Below, in pieces: positions 1 through 8,846 of a stretch of 64,000 bases of DNA. Position numbers and translations under genes: made by a program. This stretch comes from Paenibacillus glycinis. Lineage in GTDB: Bacteria > Bacillota > Bacilli > Paenibacillales > Paenibacillaceae. The DNA is taken from positions 41,553-105,552 of the forward strand of contig NZ_JAAAMV010000006.1 in the NCBI RefSeq assembly GCF_009909185.1, in the 5' to 3' direction. Positions within the stretch are counted from its first letter, which is position 1. Every line of letters starts with the position of its first letter. The notes below the pieces were generated by a model, which was not told the origin of the DNA, ran no database searches, and was given only the letters and a program-made list of their open reading frames with translations.

Positions 1-137
1 TGTTCACGATCGGCTAAACCTCCTCGCGCAGCTCGCAGCTTGGCCGGAACGTCCGCCTCCGGCATCCGCGCCGCTTGCCCGAAGCGATCCGCGCGGCGTA
101 CGGCGGACACCATCCTGGGTGCAATCCTTTCGTTTCG

Positions 138-154
138 CTGACTATAATTGTCAG
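138..154 (+). promoter_or_regulatory. Inverted repeat over a TATAAT box upstream of the monooxygenase gene
   Basis: CTGAC-N7-GTCAG flanks a perfect TATAAT (143-148), about 55 bases before the first gene. A poor -35 (TGCAAT, 119-124) lies 17 bases upstream. A repressor binding here would block the promoter. The regulator is unknown. Confidence 0.4.
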
Positions 155-203
155 TCGAACTTTGATAGGATGAAAGAAATCCATGAAGACAGGATGTGTG
201 CAG

Positions 204-518
204 ATGAGCAATTTCGGCCTTTCCGGCAAAATGATCGCGCAGCCCGGCAAACGGGACGAACTGGCGGCGATTCTGATGGAGGCGGCGTCCGGCATGGATG
301 CCGTCGCGGACTGCCAGATCTATATCGTCGGCGTGCTGCCCGAGGAACCGGACGCGATCTGGATTACCGAGGTTTGGGACAATGCCGAGGCGCACCAAGC
401 CTCGCTCGCGCTGGAAGTGACGCAGGCGATGATCCGCCGCGCCAAGCCGCTCATCGCCGGCTTCGAGCAGCAGGTAAAGCATGTGCCGCTCGGCGGCAAA
501 GGGATGACCGCGCGCTAA
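204..518 (+). CDS. Antibiotic biosynthesis monooxygenase (ABM) family protein
   Basis: A protein of about 104 residues with the ferredoxin-like ABM fold seen in small quinol monooxygenases. It starts with a strand ending in KMIAQPGKRDEL, has an adjacent helix, then a central IYIVGV strand and the WITEVWDN strand typical of the family, and ends in a VKHVPLGG strand. Such proteins are cytosolic dimers that oxidise quinols or aromatic substrates without cofactor; the substrate here cannot be told. An upstream ATG at 183 is in frame, but AGG at 191-193 is spaced for the ATG at 204, so 204 is preferred. The gene stands alone and is followed by a strong hairpin. Confidence 0.75.
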   Translation: MSNFGLSGKMIAQPGKRDELAAILMEAASGMDAVADCQIYIVGVLPEEPDAIWITEVWDNAEAHQASLALEVTQAMIRRAKPLIAGFEQQVKHVPLGGKGMTAR

Positions 519-572
519 CCGCGATCGGCGTCCGTCCTCCCCCTGTCCACCCGCCGGCTTAGAAGACGAAGA

Positions 573-608
573 ACCGCCCTGCTTCCGAATTCGGAGGCAG
601 GGCGGTTT
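573..608 (+). terminator. Rho-independent terminator after the ABM gene
   Basis: ACCGCCCTGC and GCAGGGCGGT arms continue into TCCG/CGGA around an AATT loop, followed by TTGAATTT. It also lies just beyond the stop of the convergent minus-strand phosphotransferase and may serve both. Confidence 0.75.
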
Positions 609-639
609 GAATTTAAGCGCCGCTAATCTTGAAGTGCCG

Positions 640-1637
640 CTAGCCGTTTACCTCCCACGGCCGGTTAAACATTGATCTGCGTTCGCCGCAGAACAAGCGG
701 AATTTGGTCAGCAGCTTGGACATCCATTCCGGGGCGGACGATTCGTCCATCCCCTCCATGCTGCGCAGGATTCGCGCGAAAGAGTAAAGTCGGTCGAAGC
801 GCCGAAACTTCGCAAACGCCGATTCCGCGTCCGCATCGACCGGCCGAACCGACTCGTAGCCGGCGAGGAAGGCGCGCATGATCCGCTTTGACTCGGGCGC
901 CGAGAAATCCTCGAGGTCGCCCAGCGCCGAGCCGCCGCGTACCAATGCATCATCGCATCGTCGAAGTCGATGGCGCTGAACCCGGCCTCCCCGCCCCGGT
1001 CGAATACGTTGTCCGGCTGAAAGTCGAAATGAATCAAGCCGGCCAGCCGCCCGTCCTGCGGCAGCGTCTCCAGCCAAGCCTGCACCCGGTCGCATTCGAG
1101 AAGCGCCGCTTCCTCCTCCGGATGCCGCTCCAACACGCCGCGCGTCCAGTCCAGCACGTCTCGCCAGCTCCAGCGGACCGGCGAGTCCGCATCCGGCACG
1201 TAGCGCGCCGAAAGCTCGTGCAGCCTGGCAAGCGATCGGCCCCAGCTGGCGCAATGCGCGTCCGTCATCCGGTCCAGCGGCACATGAACGCCTTCCGCTT
1301 CTTCGAACGCGACGCCGTAATAGTTGCCGCCCGTATCGTCCTCGATCGTTTCGATCCATTGCCCGTCCGCGGACATCACCGGCGCCGCGACGGGATACCC
1401 GTTCGCCGCCAAGTATCGGACGTAGTCAAGCTCGGCTTCGATCTGCGGCTTCGAATGGTCGCTCGCATGAATAAACCGCAAAAACCGACTTCGGCCCTCG
1501 CAAGCGAATGCATATACAAAATTGCTGCTTGCCCGCCAGTAACGGAGCGAGCCCTCGTCATGCTCCCATCTCGTCATAAGCTTCCGCGCAGGGCGATCGT
1601 CTTGCAGCCCCCGCAGCATATTGGTCAACTTCATCAT
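640..1637 (-). pseudogene. APH/choline-kinase family phosphotransferase, broken by a frameshift
   Basis: The N-terminal 230 or so residues read as an aminoglycoside-phosphotransferase-fold kinase: a Brenner-type catalytic loop HFDFQPDN and the metal-binding IDFDD motif are present. Just after DDAMMHWYAA the frame is lost. The expected continuation (ALGDLEDFSAPESKRIM... ending FNRPWEVNG) is in another minus frame and runs to a stop at 640-642. One base missing around 925-938 joins the two halves into a protein of about 332 residues, normal for the family. It is either a recent loss-of-function mutation or a sequence error in a GC-rich run. Without repair the product would be 309 residues ending at 708 with an unrelated tail. 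Start at 1637 follows GGAGG. Confidence 0.8.
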
Positions 1638-1848
1638 GCGATGCTTAACCTCCCGCGGCTTGTCCGGCGAGAGGTCCGTCCCGTTATCGGATCGTCCGAC
1701 CTCTCACCGGCATCTGGATTTGCGTGTACTTAGACAAACATCATCACTCCTTCGCGTGGAATTGGTCGTCACGGACATCGGCGCTTGTCGCGCGGACGCT
1801 TGCGGCGCCAGGACAAAGTATACCGGCATTTAGAAGCTGCGGCCAATG

Positions 1849-1891
1849 AAAAAACGCAGCCCCGACGAATCGACGCCCATCGGCGGCTGCG
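1849..1891 (-). terminator. Terminator of the SgcJ/EcaC-like gene
   Basis: On the minus strand CGCAGCC...GGCTGCG with an inner CCGA/TCGG pairing is followed directly by TTTTTT. It begins five bases past the stop codon. Confidence 0.85.
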
Positions 1892-1895
1892 CATT

Positions 1896-2426
1896 CTACT
1901 TGCTGCCCGCAGCCGGAAGCAGCCTGCGCAGCGCCGCGGTGATGTCCTCGCTCCTCCCGGGCTCCATATGAAACTGCGCCGGCGTATTCTGGAACAAGAC
2001 GATGGACCATGCCTCGTCCCGCTTCACCGCCGTCAGCGCGTGCTGCGCGTTCAGCTTCGGATCGATGTCCTCCGCCCCGTCCGGAACGAGGCCGGAATAA
2101 GCGCGCAGGATTGCCGCATCCGGCGCGACCAGCTTGACGGACTTGACGATTGCATAATAGGCGGGCGTCTTGTGATGGGCGAATATCGGCGCCAGGTGCG
2201 CGGCCACGCCATGCCGCCCGGAAGCCTCGCTCCCGTCGAAGCCGATCAGCTCGCAATCCTCCGCGAACGGCGCCGCCATTCCTTCCGCGCTGCGCTCGTT
2301 CCAGCCGGCCAGCATCGTTTGATACAGGCCGATAACCCCGATTTCATCCGGCTGCAGCAAATCGTCATGCGCGCCGCGCAGTTCCGCATAATGTTGTAAG
2401 ATGTAAGTTAATTTCGAGGACGACAT
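1896..2426 (-). CDS. SgcJ/EcaC-type (SnoaL/NTF2-fold) protein
   Basis: About 176 residues. The core from residue 30 reads IGLYQTMLAGWNERSAEGMAA, then FAEDCELIGFDG and GRHGVAAHLAPIFAHH, the arrangement of the NTF2-like SgcJ/EcaC group, and then the WSIVLFQNTPAQFH strand. Members are small cone-shaped proteins, often enzymes of unknown substrate. GGGAG sits three bases from the first ATG (2432) and nine from the second (2426), so 2426 is chosen. The extended N-terminal stretch may be a lineage feature. Standalone gene with its own terminator. Confidence 0.7.
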   Translation of the reverse strand: MSSSKLTYILQHYAELRGAHDDLLQPDEIGVIGLYQTMLAGWNERSAEGMAAPFAEDCELIGFDGSEASGRHGVAAHLAPIFAHHKTPAYYAIVKSVKLVAPDAAILRAYSGLVPDGAEDIDPKLNAQHALTAVKRDEAWSIVLFQNTPAQFHMEPGRSEDITAALRRLLPAAGSK

Positions 2427-2496
2427 TCGCATTCACTCCCGTACGTTGGATTTTGTGTTACGCTGTCAGTACTGATTCTAGCAAGGGGAGCCGATT

Positions 2497-3606
2497 ATGC
2501 CAAATGATGCTTTACCTCGTCCGCGGGGCGAGAAGCCGCGCCGGATCCTGTTTACCGGCGGCGGATCGGCGGGTCACGTCACCGTCAATCTGGCGCTGAT
2601 TCCCATGCTGCAGTCCCAAGGCTGGAACGCCGTCTACATGGGCTCCGGCGGCGGCATCGAGAAACAGCTGATCGCCAGGCTGGACGACGTCGACTATTAC
2701 CCCATCTCGACGGGCAAGCTTCGCCGCTACCTCGATCTGCAGAACGTGAAGGATCCGTTCCGCGTCGCGAAAGGCGTCTTCCAGGCGTTCCGGTTGATCC
2801 GGAAGCTGCGTCCGGACGTCGTATTCTCCAAAGGCGGGTTCGTCTCCGTGCCGGTCGTGCTCGGCGCTTGGCTGAACCGCGTGCCCGTCATTATCCACGA
2901 ATCCGATCTGACGCCCGGGCTGGCGAACCGCATCGCGAATCCGTTCGCGCGCAAGGTCTGCGTGACCTTCGGCGAGACCGTCGAGCATATCAAAGGGGGC
3001 AAAGCGGTCCACGTCGGGCCGATCGTCCGCCGCGAATTGCTTCGCGGCAGCGCCCTCAAGGGATTGCAGTGGAGCAAGCTGCTGCCGGGCAAGCCCGTGG
3101 TGCTCGTCATGGGGGGCAGCTTGGGGTCGCGGCGCATCAATGAGGCGGTGCGGCGCAACCTGCCGGAGCTGACCAAGGCGTACCAGCTCATCCATCTCTG
3201 CGGCAAAGGCGAGCTGGACGCGACATGCGACGGCGTTCGGGGCTACCGGCAATACGAGTACGTGCACGAGGAGCTGCCCGATCTCCTCGCCTGTTCGGAG
3301 CTCGTGATCTCGCGCGCGGGCTCCAACTCGATCTTCGAGTTTCTGACCCTGCGCAAGCCGATGCTGCTCGTTCCGCTGTCGAAAGGAGCCAGCCGCGGGG
3401 ATCAGATCCTGAATGCGGAATCGTTCCGCAAAGCCGGCTACTGCGAGGTGCTGCAGGAAGAGGAATTGACGGACGAAGCTTTCCTCGGCGCGCTTGCCCG
3501 CCTGTACGCGGACCGGGAAATCATTCGAAGCCGCATGCGGCAGAATGAATTCAAAGATCCCGCTGGCAGCATCGCCGCGCTGATTCAAGAAGCCAGCCGG
3601 AAATAA
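2497..3606 (+). CDS. murG: MurG-type UDP-GlcNAc:lipid I N-acetylglucosaminyltransferase
   Basis: 369 residues, normal for MurG, which makes lipid II from lipid I at the inner face of the membrane. The first glycine-rich loop GGGSAGHVT is near residue 21, HESDLTPGLANR near 128, the second-domain loop GGSLGSRR near 205 and the UDP-GlcNAc site SRAGSNSIFEFL near 270, followed by PLSKGASRGDQILNA. GGGGAG is six bases before the ATG. It is a single gene and not part of a dcw cell-division cluster, so it is probably a second MurG paralogue of the type seen in several spore formers rather than the housekeeping copy; that is inference from context. Confidence 0.9.
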   Translation: MPNDALPRPRGEKPRRILFTGGGSAGHVTVNLALIPMLQSQGWNAVYMGSGGGIEKQLIARLDDVDYYPISTGKLRRYLDLQNVKDPFRVAKGVFQAFRLIRKLRPDVVFSKGGFVSVPVVLGAWLNRVPVIIHESDLTPGLANRIANPFARKVCVTFGETVEHIKGGKAVHVGPIVRRELLRGSALKGLQWSKLLPGKPVVLVMGGSLGSRRINEAVRRNLPELTKAYQLIHLCGKGELDATCDGVRGYRQYEYVHEELPDLLACSELVISRAGSNSIFEFLTLRKPMLLVPLSKGASRGDQILNAESFRKAGYCEVLQEEELTDEAFLGALARLYADREIIRSRMRQNEFKDPAGSIAALIQEASRK

Positions 3607-3620
3607 GGCGCCGCTTACGG

Positions 3621-3664
3621 ATAACGCCGAATCCGCCGCATGCGAACGGCGAGGACGGCGTTAT
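3621..3664 (+). terminator. Hairpin downstream of murG
   Basis: ATAACGCCG and CGGCGTTAT form a nine-base stem with further GC pairing inside. The tail has only TATT before GC sequence, so termination may be weak. The following 3665-3900 holds no gene that I can support. Confidence 0.55.
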
Positions 3665-3901
3665 TCGCGCGCGGATTCCCGGTCGACTGCCGCTTGATCC
3701 AACGTAAACGAACCGGGATGCTGCGGCCTTTCCGGCGGACAAGCACTGGTTGTTCATGATGAACTTCGCCTGTCCGGACGAGCTCCGCACAAGCGTAAGT
3801 CGGATGAATCGCGCTCGGCAGCCCGTATCCTTCGCGAGACCGAAGGCTATCGCCGCCGGCGCATCCCTTCCATTTGCCCCGTTGACTGGAAATAGAACCC
3901 G

Positions 3902-3931
3902 TTTACACCATCGCGCATAATGTGGTAATGT
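3902..3931 (+). promoter_or_regulatory. Candidate sigma-A promoter of the chorismate mutase gene
   Basis: TTTACA (3902-3907), an 18-base spacer and TAATGT (3926-3931), about 65 bases before the start codon. Confidence 0.45.
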
Positions 3932-3997
3932 GATAGCAAGAGGCGCTTTATTGCGTAGAAGCGTTTAAGTGCGAAATTCATGCGGGGAGTGTTTCAC

Positions 3998-4279
3998 ATG
4001 GCAGACTTGGCCGAATTGAGAGCGAACATCGACGAGATCGACCGGCAAATGATCACGCTGCTGGCCGAGCGGTTCAAATACACCGAAGAGGTCGGCATCT
4101 ATAAAGACCAGCACGGGCTAAGCGCCCAGGATCCGTCCCGCGAAGCGCAGCAGTTCCAGAAGCTCGCGCTGTATGCCGAGCAAAGCGGACTGAATCCGAG
4201 GTACGCCGAGCAAATCTACCGGCATATCATGGACCTTGTCATCTCCCGGCATCAGGAGCTGAAGACGGTTCAGAAGTAA
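3998..4279 (+). CDS. Chorismate mutase (AroQ type)
   Basis: A protein of about 93 residues, the size of a single AroQ domain, which turns chorismate into prephenate for phenylalanine and tyrosine synthesis. The first helix reads LRANIDEIDRQMITLLAERF, with the arginine and the DxxD/R pattern that hold the substrate, followed by VGIYK. The last helix has IYRHIMDLVISRHQEL. GGGGAG at 3983-3988 fits the ATG at 3998; the in-frame start at 3980 would overlap that site. It is not fused to a DAHP synthase or prephenate dehydratase, and stands alone between its promoter and a terminator. Confidence 0.85.
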   Translation: MADLAELRANIDEIDRQMITLLAERFKYTEEVGIYKDQHGLSAQDPSREAQQFQKLALYAEQSGLNPRYAEQIYRHIMDLVISRHQELKTVQK

Positions 4280-4364
4280 TTGCGATTCATACTTGGGATT
4301 CATGCTTTCATGCTCGCAATACGTAATCTTCACCATCATCTCGCTGTCCGAACAGGGCAAAAAG

Positions 4365-4405
4365 GGCCGTTTTCGAAGCTTGTCGGCTGCGGAAACGGCC
4401 TTTGT
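4365..4405 (+). terminator. Terminator after the chorismate mutase gene
   Basis: GGCCGTTT and AAACGGCC arms with a 20-base loop, then TTTGTG. Confidence 0.7.
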
Positions 4406-4516
4406 GCGTCCAAACGGCCGCGCGGAATTGTTGAAACCGCTGTCATGTAGTATCCTATTCGCGAGTCCGATCATTCGGGAACACGCTCCGTTCCCCGCAA
4501 GGAGCATGAGCCAAGC

Positions 4517-5422
4517 ATGAAAATGACCATCACCTACGAGCATGACGTGCCGATCAACGCCTTTCAATGGACGCCCAAAACGTACCGGCAGCCGCTCCAT
4601 GCCCATGCCAGCCTGGAGATGGGTCTTTGCTTGTCGGGCACGGGGACGTTCTATTTCGGCCGCAAGCAGTACCAGGTGCGGCAGGGAGACCTGTTCCTGG
4701 TCAACAACGAGGAGCTCCATATCGCCCAGTCGGATCCGGGCGATCCGAGCCGCTACCTCTTCCTGAATTTCGACAGCTCGCTGCTGATGGCGGAGGATCC
4801 CGCCCTGCTGCTGCCGTTCTCTTACCGTTCGGCGAATTTCGATAATCTGATACCCGCGGATTCGCCGCTTGCCGCCGCCGCCGCCGAATGGATGCAGACG
4901 GTCGAACGGGAGCTGATTGGCGGCGAGCCTGGCTATAAAGCGATGGCCAAAAGCGCCCTCATCCAGCTGTGCGGCCTGCTGCTGCGGCATTATCACGGCA
5001 GACTCAGCGCCTCGCGGCAGCTCTCGATGAAGCAGTCGGCGAACCAGACCAAAGCGCTGGCGCAGCTGGTGGAGCAGCGCTACCGCGACCCGATCAGCCT
5101 GCGGGATGTCGCGGACGAGCTCGGAATCAGCGTATCCCGCGCAAGCCGCGTGTTCCACGAGACGACGGGACGGCGCTTCGCCGATTACGTCGCGATGCTG
5201 CGGGTGCAGGAAGCGATGCGGCTGCTCGCCGGCAGCGACAAGCAGGTGGCGCACATCGGCTTCGAGTGCGGCTTTCAGAGCCTGGCGACGTTTTACCGCG
5301 TGTTCAAGGAATCGACGGGCATCTCGCCGGTGCATTACCGCCAGACGCTCGGGCTCGAAGCGCCCGATTCCGGCCGCGGCCCCGATCCCGCAAATAGTGA
5401 GAACTCCGCGGCGCGTTCCTGA
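4517..5422 (+). CDS. AraC-family transcriptional regulator
   Basis: 301 residues. Residues 15-95 form a cupin sensor domain (HAHASLEMGLCLSGTGTF, then YQVRQGDLFLVNNEELH). The C-terminal 100 residues hold two helix-turn-helix units: SLRDVADELGISVSRASRVF and VAHIGFECGFQSLATFYRVF, followed by GISPVHYRQ. Such regulators usually sense a sugar or related ligand. A ribosome site GGAG lies about 14 bases upstream. The next gene, an ADP-ribosylglycohydrolase, begins 65 bases after the stop and is probably cotranscribed or controlled by it. Confidence 0.9.
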   Translation: MKMTITYEHDVPINAFQWTPKTYRQPLHAHASLEMGLCLSGTGTFYFGRKQYQVRQGDLFLVNNEELHIAQSDPGDPSRYLFLNFDSSLLMAEDPALLLPFSYRSANFDNLIPADSPLAAAAAEWMQTVERELIGGEPGYKAMAKSALIQLCGLLLRHYHGRLSASRQLSMKQSANQTKALAQLVEQRYRDPISLRDVADELGISVSRASRVFHETTGRRFADYVAMLRVQEAMRLLAGSDKQVAHIGFECGFQSLATFYRVFKESTGISPVHYRQTLGLEAPDSGRGPDPANSENSAARS

Positions 5423-5487
5423 GAAGATCGCCGCCTCGTTGTCCTTTACAATGAAAGCATCATGTACAGGAGAGGACTGTTGCGGGG

Positions 5488-6882
5488 ATGGCAGGCTGGG
5501 ATTCGTTGTTTCAATTGATCAAGGAAGAAGTCAAGCAGCGCGGCGAAGAAGGCTGCGAAGTGGCCGGGTACGCGGAGCGCGTGGAAGCGGCGGGAAACGA
5601 CGAGGCGGAATTGATGCGGCTGTACGGGGAGTTGACGGCGCTTCCGATCGCCGCGAATTATCCGTACGCCGAACCCTCCGAGCTGGACGAGATCCGGGCG
5701 CAGCGGCCGCCGGCGGTCGCCGTCGCCTCGCCGGACCTGACGGACGCCGAATGGCTGGATAAGTTCAACGGCGCTTGGCTCGGAAGATCCGCGGGCTGCG
5801 CGCTCGGCAAGCCGCTGGAGTCTTCGCCGTTCATGGGCGGCTCGGGCGGCAGATCGGGCTGCGCGAACGTAAAGCTGTGGTTCGAAGGCGCGAAGGCCTG
5901 GCCGATCCAGGGCTACACGCCGCTGGAATCGGACAGCGTCCGGGCGCATCCGGATCTGCATATCGCCGAATGGTGCAGAGCGAGCACGCGCGAACATATT
6001 CGGTTCATGGAGACCGACGACGATATCCGGTATACCGTCCTCGGACTGATCATGCTGGAAGAGAAAGGCGCCGCCTTCGACTCCTGGGACGTCGGCAGGC
6101 TGTGGCATGAGCGGCTCAGCTACAATCAGGTATGCACCGCGGAAACCCAAGCCTATCTGAATTTCGCGCAGATCACGGCGCATATGCGGCGCCATGAGAC
6201 GGATGGACTGACGCCCGAGGCCAAAGATTGGGTACGCACCTACCTCAACCCGTACCGCGAATGGATCGGCGCGCAGATCCGCGTCGACGGCTACGCCTAC
6301 GGCGCGGCCGGGAACCCGGAGCTGGCCGCGGAGCTGGCTTGGAAGGACGCGTCCTTCTCCCATGTCAAGAACGGCATCTACGGCGCCATGTTCTGCGCGG
6401 CCATGGTCGCCGCGGCGTTCGCGGAAACCGATGTCCGCCGCATCGTCGAGATCGGGCTCGGCGCGATTCCGGCGAACAGCCGGCTGGCCCATGACATCAA
6501 GCTCGCGATCGACATCGCCGACTCGGCGGACGATCAGGTCGAGCTCGTGGAGCGCATCTGGGATGCTTTCTGCCATTACCATCCCGTGCATACGAACAAC
6601 AACGCGGCTTTGTGCGCGGCCGCGCTCATCCATTCCGGCGGCGATTTCGAGAAAGGCATCACGACCGCCGTGCTCGGCGGCTGGGACACGGATTGCAACG
6701 GCGCGACCGTCGGCTCCGTGCTCGGCGCGATGCTCGGCGGCAGCGCCCTGCCCGCCTCTTGGACGGCGCCGTTGAACGACCGGCTGTACGCCGCCGTGAA
6801 CGGCTTCCATCCGATCTCGATCTCGGAATGCGCGCGCCGCAGCTACGAGACGTTCCGCAAGCTGCAGGCCGTGACGGTCTAA
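5488..6882 (+). CDS. ADP-ribosylglycohydrolase family protein
   Basis: 464 residues. The fold's metal and ribose signatures are visible: LGRSAGCALGKPLE near residue 98, ETDDDIRYTVLGL near 175 (the acidic magnesium ligands), IPANSRLAHDIKLAID near 330, and GGWDTDCNGATVGSVLGAMLGG near 405. Characterised members remove ADP-ribose from proteins or small molecules. Family copies next to AraC regulators and sugar genes, as here, may instead act on nucleoside or sugar conjugates, so the substrate is open. The N-terminal 85 residues are extra compared with the minimal domain. AGGAGAGG lies 12 bases before the ATG. Confidence 0.85.
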   Translation: MAGWDSLFQLIKEEVKQRGEEGCEVAGYAERVEAAGNDEAELMRLYGELTALPIAANYPYAEPSELDEIRAQRPPAVAVASPDLTDAEWLDKFNGAWLGRSAGCALGKPLESSPFMGGSGGRSGCANVKLWFEGAKAWPIQGYTPLESDSVRAHPDLHIAEWCRASTREHIRFMETDDDIRYTVLGLIMLEEKGAAFDSWDVGRLWHERLSYNQVCTAETQAYLNFAQITAHMRRHETDGLTPEAKDWVRTYLNPYREWIGAQIRVDGYAYGAAGNPELAAELAWKDASFSHVKNGIYGAMFCAAMVAAAFAETDVRRIVEIGLGAIPANSRLAHDIKLAIDIADSADDQVELVERIWDAFCHYHPVHTNNNAALCAAALIHSGGDFEKGITTAVLGGWDTDCNGATVGSVLGAMLGGSALPASWTAPLNDRLYAAVNGFHPISISECARRSYETFRKLQAVTV

Positions 6883-6964
6883 ATCCTCCGAAGCGAAAGC
6901 GCATCCGAAATAAATCCGGCGTCAACCGATGGCATTCGGGCCGCGTCCGGACTCCCGCGACACG

Positions 6965-7023
6965 AAAAAAAGCAGCATTCGGGCATCAGGCTTTAGGTCG
7001 CCGAATGCTCGCTGCTGCTTTTT
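6965..7023. terminator. Bidirectional terminator
   Basis: AAAAAAAGCAGCATTCGG on one side pairs with CCGAATGC...GCTGCTTTTT on the other, giving U-runs in both directions. It serves the ADP-ribosylglycohydrolase gene (+) and the small secreted protein gene (-). Confidence 0.85.
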
Positions 7024-7047
7024 GTCTCCGTTCGCGAAGCTCGCCCG

Positions 7048-7548
7048 TCAGGATTGGGATTTCGCGTCCGCGGACGGCTTCGCGCCTTTTTCCTTGATCA
7101 TGCGGTTCTTGCACATCTCGCGGATTTCCTCGTGCAGCTGTCTCGCGGATTTGCCTTCCGTCGAGATGCCCAGCCGCTTGGCCGTGTCTTGCAGGCGCGC
7201 CATGCGCTGAGCCTTCTTCGCCGCCATGAATTTGTCCCATTTGGCCGGATTCGCTTCTTTCGCGGCCTTCAGTTCCTTATGCAGCTGTTCGGCGGATTTG
7301 CCTTCCGTGGCGATGCCGAAATACTGCGCCGCTTCCTGCATGAACTCCAGCCTGCGGGCCTTGCGTTCCTCGCCCTTATGGCCGTGGCCGCTGCCGAAAC
7401 GCCAGTGATCGCGCTCTTGCTCATGCTGCGCCTGCAGCTGTTCCGACGAAGGCGTGGACGCCTGGGCATATACGGGCATCGCGGTCAGCAGAAGCGCCGC
7501 GGCGGTGCCGAGCGCTGCCAATTGCTTGCGCCATGATGGTTTGTTCAT
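7048..7548 (-). CDS. Small secreted protein with two 50-residue repeats
   Basis: 166 residues with a clear signal peptide: MNKPSWRKQL, a hydrophobic run AALGTAAALLLTA, and a probable AxA cleavage at about residue 28 (VYAQA). The mature protein is rich in Lys, Ala, Glu and His. The motif GIATEGKSAEQLHKE at residue 78 recurs as GISTEGKSARQLHEE at residue 127, a spacing of about 50 residues, so the protein is an internal duplication. I do not recognise the family. The HGHKGEERK stretch could bind metal, but nothing shows this directly. It is single and convergent with the upstream hydrolase gene. Confidence 0.75.
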   Translation of the reverse strand: MNKPSWRKQLAALGTAAALLLTAMPVYAQASTPSSEQLQAQHEQERDHWRFGSGHGHKGEERKARRLEFMQEAAQYFGIATEGKSAEQLHKELKAAKEANPAKWDKFMAAKKAQRMARLQDTAKRLGISTEGKSARQLHEEIREMCKNRMIKEKGAKPSADAKSQS

Positions 7549-7640
7549 CTTCTGTCAGCTCCCTTCGAGGGCCGTGGTTCGACCCATTCTGAGGTAGCTT
7601 GTCCATCCTTGCGCGCTTTTATCCAACAAAACCCAATTAT

Positions 7641-8753
7641 TTATCGTTCCAGCCGGACGAGCTTGGCCAGCAGGGCATCCTTGTCGAAATGCTCGCCGAT
7701 GAACACCGCCACGTCGTGCACGTTCCCCTGCGGCGTGATCCGGATAAACTCCGTTTCGCGGTAGGCGAATTGGAACAGGAACCGGCTGTTCGTATCGGTG
7801 AACGTCACGATGCCCTTGGCGCGGTATACGTCCTGCGGAAGCCCGTTCAGCAATTCCTCGAAGTCGTGGCTGTCGATCGGACCGGCGAAATAATGCGTCA
7901 GCGTCATAACATGCGCATGCGAATCGTGGGCAGCGTGATGGTGACCATGGCCGTGCTCATGCTCGGCGTGGTCGCCGGCATGATCGTGGACTTCGTGGTC
8001 ATGTTCATGATCATGCGCGTGTCCGTGGTCATGGCCTTCGTGGTCATGCTCGCGATGGCGGCAATTGGCGCCGCACACATGGCTGCCTTGAGCGGCCGCC
8101 GAGGCCGGACTCGATTCGTGCGCCCGCTTCGCTTCGCCGTCTCCCGGATCGAAAATCGCAAGATCGATCACGCTGCGAACCGTCACCGTCAGCGGCGCGA
8201 AGGCGTTCAGCTCCCGCACGAGCTGCTGCACCTCGACGAGCTCGTCGGGCGACAGCTTGTCCGCCTTGTTCACGACCAGATCGGTCGCGCAGCGAATCTG
8301 ATCCTGCATCAGCTTGTACGTCCGTCCGCCGCGCTTGCTGCGCGCCAGCAGCTCCGGACCGTCGACGACGGTCGCGATCGTGCGCAGATCGATGCGCATG
8401 ATCAGCGCCGCTTCCGTCACGGCGTCGATGATTTCCATCGGATTCGCCGCGCCCGTCGATTCGATCAGGACCACGTCCGGCGCATGCTCGTCGATCAGCT
8501 CCTTCAGCTCCAGGCCGAGATCGCCGCGGATCGTGCAGCAGATGCAGCCGCCCAGCATCTCGGCCATCGGCACGTCGCCGTCGATGAACTGCCCGTCCAG
8601 GTTGACGTCGCCGAGCTCGTTCATGACGACCGCGACCTTGACGTCCTGCGCTTTATAATAATCGACGACCTGATTCAGGAGCGTCGTTTTGCCGCTTCCA
8701 AGAAAGCCGGACAGCAGGTGCACGGTAACCGCGCGTTCGTTTGCCAATGTCAT
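7641..8753 (-). CDS. COG0523/CobW-type metal chaperone GTPase with a His-rich segment
   Basis: 370 residues. G1/Walker A is GFLGSGKTTLLNQ at residue 13, the family metal motif CxCC is GGCICCTI near 67, then ESTGAANP (substitute for the G3/G4 region) and NKADKL. Residues 250-290 are a metal-binding stretch with many HD/HG/HE pairs (His and Cys-Gly-x-x-Cys-like VCGANC before it). The CobW C-terminal domain follows. These GTPases deliver zinc or cobalt to client enzymes and are often made when metal is scarce. The longer frame to 9131 is discounted: AGGAAGGA is spaced for ATG 8753. It diverges from a second COG0523 gene. Confidence 0.88.
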   Translation of the reverse strand: MTLANERAVTVHLLSGFLGSGKTTLLNQVVDYYKAQDVKVAVVMNELGDVNLDGQFIDGDVPMAEMLGGCICCTIRGDLGLELKELIDEHAPDVVLIESTGAANPMEIIDAVTEAALIMRIDLRTIATVVDGPELLARSKRGGRTYKLMQDQIRCATDLVVNKADKLSPDELVEVQQLVRELNAFAPLTVTVRSVIDLAIFDPGDGEAKRAHESSPASAAAQGSHVCGANCRHREHDHEGHDHGHAHDHEHDHEVHDHAGDHAEHEHGHGHHHAAHDSHAHVMTLTHYFAGPIDSHDFEELLNGLPQDVYRAKGIVTFTDTNSRFLFQFAYRETEFIRITPQGNVHDVAVFIGEHFDKDALLAKLVRLER

Positions 8754-8846
8754 GTCGATCCATCCTTCCTCGTTATGCAATGCGCTCAAGAAACGACCGA
8801 AGGCGCGAGTGAAGCCCCCTCCCGACCGGAGGTCATATGTTTCGGC

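Noticed and set aside
119..562. 147-residue plus frame overlapping the ABM gene
   Set aside because: Arg/Gly-rich translation with no ribosome site; the ABM gene in the other frame is well supported.
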